Shown here: piece after piece, positions 5,739-7,883 of the stretch
Position numbering within the stretch: position 1 is the first letter of the stretch
Layout: each line of letters opens with the position of its first letter
NCBI GenBank assembly: GCA_003448675.1
Contig: DLXZ01000245.1
Span: 874 to 8,756, forward strand
Direction: 5' to 3'
Length of the DNA stretch: 7,883 nucleotides
Source of the DNA: Porticoccaceae bacterium
Lineage (GTDB): Bacteria; Pseudomonadota; Gammaproteobacteria; Pseudomonadales; Porticoccaceae
Notes under the pieces: generated by a model
Database searches by the model: none
What the model was told of the DNA's origin: nothing
Seen by the model: only the letters and a program-made list of their open reading frames with translations
Made by a program: the position numbers and the translations under genes

Positions 5739-7187
5739 TCAGGCGGCGTAAGGTGTTGGTTTGCTATTGCCGGTTTCCGGGCCGCCGTTTATCAGGCTGA
5801 GTTCGGCAGCGATGGGGCTTTTGCGCTCGGCTATGGTGTTATCCGCGTGCCGTTGCCAGTTGCCGCGTCCTATGGCGATGTAGTCAAAGCCCTGGTTTTT
5901 GAGTAGTTCCGGGTCATAAAGATTGCGCCCGTCAAAAATTACCGGCTGTTTCAGGTTGGCGGCCAGGTGTTCGAAATCCGGCGCCCAGAAACCTTTCCAC
6001 TCCGTGCAAATAATCAGAGCGTCGGCGCCTTTTACCGCAGCTTCCTTGGTGCCGGTCAGTACCAGGTCATCCCGTTCGCCGTAAATTTTCTGGCACTCGT
6101 CCATGGCTCTGGGATCATAGGCGCGAATGCTGGCACCCGCCTGCCACAGTGCTTTCATTAGCTCGCGGCTGGGCGCTTCGCGCATGTCATCGGTTTGGGG
6201 TTTGAAGGCGAGACCCCAGAGGGCGAAGGTTCGGTTCTGGAGATCACTGCCAAAGTACTGGCACACCCTGGTGGACAGCACCTGCTTCTGACGCTCGTTG
6301 ACCTCGCGTACAGCGCGTAATAACTGGGGTCGGTATTCGCCTTTCATTGCGGTCGCTTCCAATGCTTGCACATCCTTGGGAAAGCAGGAACCGCCGTAGC
6401 CGCAACCGGGGTAAATAAAGTGATAGCCGATACGCGGATCGGCACCGATACCCTGGCGCACCTGCTCGATATCGGCGTCAACCAGTTCCGCAATATGGGC
6501 GATTTCATTGATAAAACTGATTTTGGTCGCCAGCATGGCGTTGGCGGCGTACTTGCTGAGTTCCGCGGAACGTATGTCCATGACCAGAATTCGGTCATGG
6601 TTGCGGTTAAAGGGGGCATAGAGCTGACGTAAGGTGTTCTCTGCTTCAGGACTACCCGTGCCAATAATAATGCGGTCAGGCTTGAGAAAGTCGTTAATAG
6701 CCGAGCCTTCCTTGAGGAACTCTGGGTTGGAAGCCGCGTCGACGGTAAAGTTTTCTCCACGTCTGGCCACTTGTTCGTTGATCACCGCCTTGACGCGATC
6801 CACCGTGCCCACGGGAACCGTGGACTTGACCACCACCAGGGCATCACTTTGCAGCTTCTGGCCAATACTTTGCGCCGCCGCCAGGACCAGACGGGTATCT
6901 GCCGAGCCGGACTCGTCCGGCGGTGTACCGACAGCGATAAATATGACCTCGGCTTGCTCGATACCGACATCGGACTCATTCAGCAGACTGAAGTGCAGTC
7001 GCCCGTCATTCAAGCCCTGGACAATATAATCCTCCAGTCCGGGTTCAAAGATGGGGCAAATGCCCTGCTTGAGTTTAGTGATCTTGCTTTCATCAAGGTC
7101 GATACAATTTACTTGGTGGCCTGCCTGGGCCAGGCAGGCCGCAGTGACCAGACCGACATAACCGCTACCGAGAATTGCGACTCTCAT
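5739..7187 (-). CDS. ugd: UDP-glucose 6-dehydrogenase
   Basis: This 482-aa NAD-dependent enzyme oxidises UDP-glucose twice to UDP-glucuronate, a precursor for acidic polysaccharides and glucuronosyl lipids. The N-terminal Rossmann domain opens with GSGYVGLVTAACLAQAGH (7-24) and Asp30 at the NAD-ribose position. Family blocks include VKSTVPVGT (120-128), SNPEFLKEGSA (153-163), ELSKYAANAMLATKISFINE (209-228) and the active-site loop GCGYGGSCFPKD (261-272), with catalytic thiol Cys268. The C-terminal UDP-binding domain includes ALWGLAFKPQTDDMREAPS (322-340) and FDGRNLYDP (418-426). The core ends near residue 446; the last ~36 residues are a polar tail not needed for the fold, so the protein is longer than the usual 430-450 aa. 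Start ATG (7185-7187 complement) has an excellent AAGGAGG (7194-7200 complement) 6 nt upstream. It converges on the glycosyltransferase operon and could supply its sugar donor; that link is inference. Confidence 0.96.
   Translation of the reverse strand: MRVAILGSGYVGLVTAACLAQAGHQVNCIDLDESKITKLKQGICPIFEPGLEDYIVQGLNDGRLHFSLLNESDVGIEQAEVIFIAVGTPPDESGSADTRLVLAAAQSIGQKLQSDALVVVKSTVPVGTVDRVKAVINEQVARRGENFTVDAASNPEFLKEGSAINDFLKPDRIIIGTGSPEAENTLRQLYAPFNRNHDRILVMDIRSAELSKYAANAMLATKISFINEIAHIAELVDADIEQVRQGIGADPRIGYHFIYPGCGYGGSCFPKDVQALEATAMKGEYRPQLLRAVREVNERQKQVLSTRVCQYFGSDLQNRTFALWGLAFKPQTDDMREAPSRELMKALWQAGASIRAYDPRAMDECQKIYGERDDLVLTGTKEAAVKGADALIICTEWKGFWAPDFEHLAANLKQPVIFDGRNLYDPELLKNQGFDYIAIGRGNWQRHADNTIAERKSPIAAELSLINGGPETGNSKPTPYAA
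7118..7140. repeat. 23-nt near-perfect palindrome inside early ugd coding region
   Basis: Arms GGCCTGCCTGG (7118-7128) and CCAGGCAGGCC (7130-7140) are exact reverse complements around a single central base. In ugd mRNA this covers nt 48-70, codons 16-24 (Ala-Ala-Cys-Leu-Ala-Gln-Ala-Gly-His), right behind the NAD-binding loop. It can form a very GC-rich hairpin close to the ribosome start zone. Perfect arms are seen directly; function is unknown. Confidence 0.9.
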
Positions 7188-7261
7188 GCTGAACCTCCTT
7201 TAGCTCATCGGAGGGTATTTTCCCGCCAGAATGTGACGAAATTATTTACCTCGCCGGCAGT

Positions 7262-7282
7262 GGTGGCGGAGCAAACGCCACC
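7262..7282. repeat. Inverted repeat/hairpin upstream of ugd
   Basis: GGTGGCG (7262-7268) and CGCCACC (7276-7282) are perfect complements around a 7-nt loop, extendable to nine pairs with one G-T wobble (7260-7284). It lies 75-95 nt upstream of the ugd ATG. No T-run follows on either strand, so it is not an ordinary terminator; it could be leader structure or an operator. Confidence 0.6.
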
Positions 7283-7376
7283 GCGTAGCCAATTTTCACG
7301 TCCTGGAACCCTAGGCAGCTGCGAGAGTTGATCATTTGCCTGACATCAATAAACCGATTTTTAACGTCGGCTTGAC

Positions 7377-7408
7377 CGTTGACGCATCAACGCTTGCTGC
7401 TCCATACT
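7377..7408 (+). promoter_or_regulatory. Candidate promoter with overlapping 16-nt operator-like dyad for the monooxygenase
   Basis: TTGACG (7379-7384, 5/6) and CATACT (7403-7408, 4/6) are 18 bp apart, giving a start near 7415 and a leader of about 85 nt. The dyad CGTTGA-CGCA-TCAACG (7377-7392, six perfect base pairs in the arms) straddles the -35 box, the position expected of a repressor operator. Match found by eye; the regulator is unknown. Confidence 0.38.
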
Positions 7409-7499
7409 TGCTAACCACCATTGATCCTAGGTCCGTTTGCGCTGAAGGCGCCGGGGCCGAAAATTATTCACACTTGAAACCAGTTAGAGAGGAAAAGAA

Positions 7500-7883
7500 A
7501 TGCCTGAGTCCAAGCAAATTGGCAAATCGGATGGCGTAGCCCAGCTAAGCTCATTTGACCCCCTGAAAGCAGGGCAAAAACATTCCCAGGAGTACTATGA
7601 CGCGATCAAACAAAAGTTCGCCGAAGAGCGGGATTTGCGTCTGAATTACCGCCCTGAAGGTACGGGGCAGTTTAATTCCGACTTTGAGGGCGATCTCGCT
7701 CACTATGGCGAGGATTCCTATAATCGTGATGTCAAACCCCGCGAGGCCATGACCGATACGGTTGAGGTGTTGTTTATTGGCGGTGGTTTTTCCGCGTTGC
7801 TGACAGCGCCGCAGTTACGCAAGGCCGGCGTCAAGAGCATCCGTATCGTTGAGCGTGGCGCCGACGTGGGCGGCACCTGGTAT
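7500..7883 (+). CDS. FAD-dependent monooxygenase, Baeyer-Villiger type (N-terminus only, 3' end outside window)
   Basis: The first 128 residues are visible and the frame is open to the window end. After a hydrophilic N-terminal stretch of about 90 residues comes a beta-alpha-beta FAD fold, VEVLFIGGGFSALLTAPQLR, whose fingerprint reads GGGFSA where classical Baeyer-Villiger monooxygenases have GAGFSG. The second strand is IRIVERG and then DVGGTWY, the motif that in these enzymes precedes W-N-R-Y-P. That pattern supports an NADPH/FAD monooxygenase of the Baeyer-Villiger or flavin-containing class, which inserts oxygen into ketones; the substrate cannot be inferred and the diagnostic NADPH motifs lie beyond the window. 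ATG 7500 is preceded by AGAGG (7488-7492) with 7-nt spacing. The N-terminal extension resembles those of long Baeyer-Villiger enzymes of environmental bacteria. It is divergent from ugd and probably separately regulated. Confidence 0.85.
   Translation, partial: MPESKQIGKSDGVAQLSSFDPLKAGQKHSQEYYDAIKQKFAEERDLRLNYRPEGTGQFNSDFEGDLAHYGEDSYNRDVKPREAMTDTVEVLFIGGGFSALLTAPQLRKAGVKSIRIVERGADVGGTWY

Larger units (their letters stand above)
7188..7499. other. Divergent intergenic region between ugd and the monooxygenase
   Basis: This 312-bp spacer holds the ugd ribosome site (7194-7200), a hairpin (7262-7282), a 16-nt dyad with a candidate promoter for the monooxygenase (7377-7408), two copies of CCTAGG (7310-7315, 7426-7431) and the monooxygenase ribosome site (7488-7492). 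No gene is credible here: the open frame at 7336-7539 has no ribosome site and overlaps the real start of the next gene in another frame. A clear sigma-70 promoter for ugd is not visible; AATAAT-like sequence near 7236-7248 on the minus strand lacks a -35 at the right distance. Confidence 0.6.

Noticed and set aside
6771..7331. 186-codon plus-strand open frame opposite the ugd N-terminus
   Set aside because: It is antisense to a strongly conserved gene, resembles no family and spans the ugd ribosome site and leader; it is a compositional shadow.
7310..7431. Two CCTAGG hexamers 116 bp apart in the divergent spacer
   Set aside because: CTAG-containing hexamers are uncommon in many gammaproteobacteria, but two short copies without further shared flanks are not evidence of a site.
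7336..7539. 67-codon plus-strand open frame in the divergent spacer
   Set aside because: No ribosome site, no recognisable motif, and it overlaps the well-supported start of the monooxygenase in a different frame.

Overview
The window looks like chromosomal DNA of a gammaproteobacterium, probably an aerobic, free-living (perhaps marine) one. RlmB and the citrate synthase tail resemble the E. coli proteins closely. The other gene families (MJ1255/VC2487-type glycosyltransferase, strictosidine-synthase-like propeller, long-N-terminus Baeyer-Villiger-type monooxygenase) are ones I associate with environmental gammaproteobacteria. This taxonomic reading is from memory of protein families, not from a search. 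No tRNA, rRNA, CRISPR array, insertion sequence or phage gene is visible.

Layout. 1-206 is the C-terminus of citrate synthase (gltA), closed by a strong intrinsic terminator at 221-246. 318-1403 encodes a membrane-anchored SMP-30/strictosidine-synthase-like beta-propeller. 1529-2293 is rlmB. 2390-3001 is a CDP-alcohol phosphatidyltransferase. 3101-3685 (PAP2 phosphatase), 3686-4780 (GT-B glycosyltransferase) and about 4755-5651 (calcineurin-like phosphoesterase) are a tightly packed, translationally coupled trio. 5739-7187 on the minus strand is UDP-glucose 6-dehydrogenase (ugd), convergent with the trio. A 312-bp divergent spacer (7188-7499) separates ugd from the start of an FAD-dependent monooxygenase (7500-7883) that runs off the window.

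The most interesting part is 2390-7187. Five neighbouring genes supply the chemistry for glycolipid and phospholipid remodelling: a phospholipid-headgroup transferase, a lipid-phosphate phosphatase, a nucleotide-sugar glycosyltransferase, a metallophosphoesterase of the LpxH-like/PlcP-like group, and the enzyme that makes UDP-glucuronate. A plausible but unproven reading is conversion of phospholipid to diacylglycerol and then to a (glucuronosyl) glycolipid, as in known phosphate-saving lipid remodelling. Three degenerate CTGTCAT-like repeats spaced exactly 11 bp apart lie just upstream of the PAP2-GT-phosphoesterase trio. They would fit PhoB control, but the match is weak.

Other structures of note are a near-perfect 23-nt palindrome inside the early ugd coding region, a hairpin in the ugd leader, and a 16-nt dyad overlapping a candidate -35 box in front of the monooxygenase.
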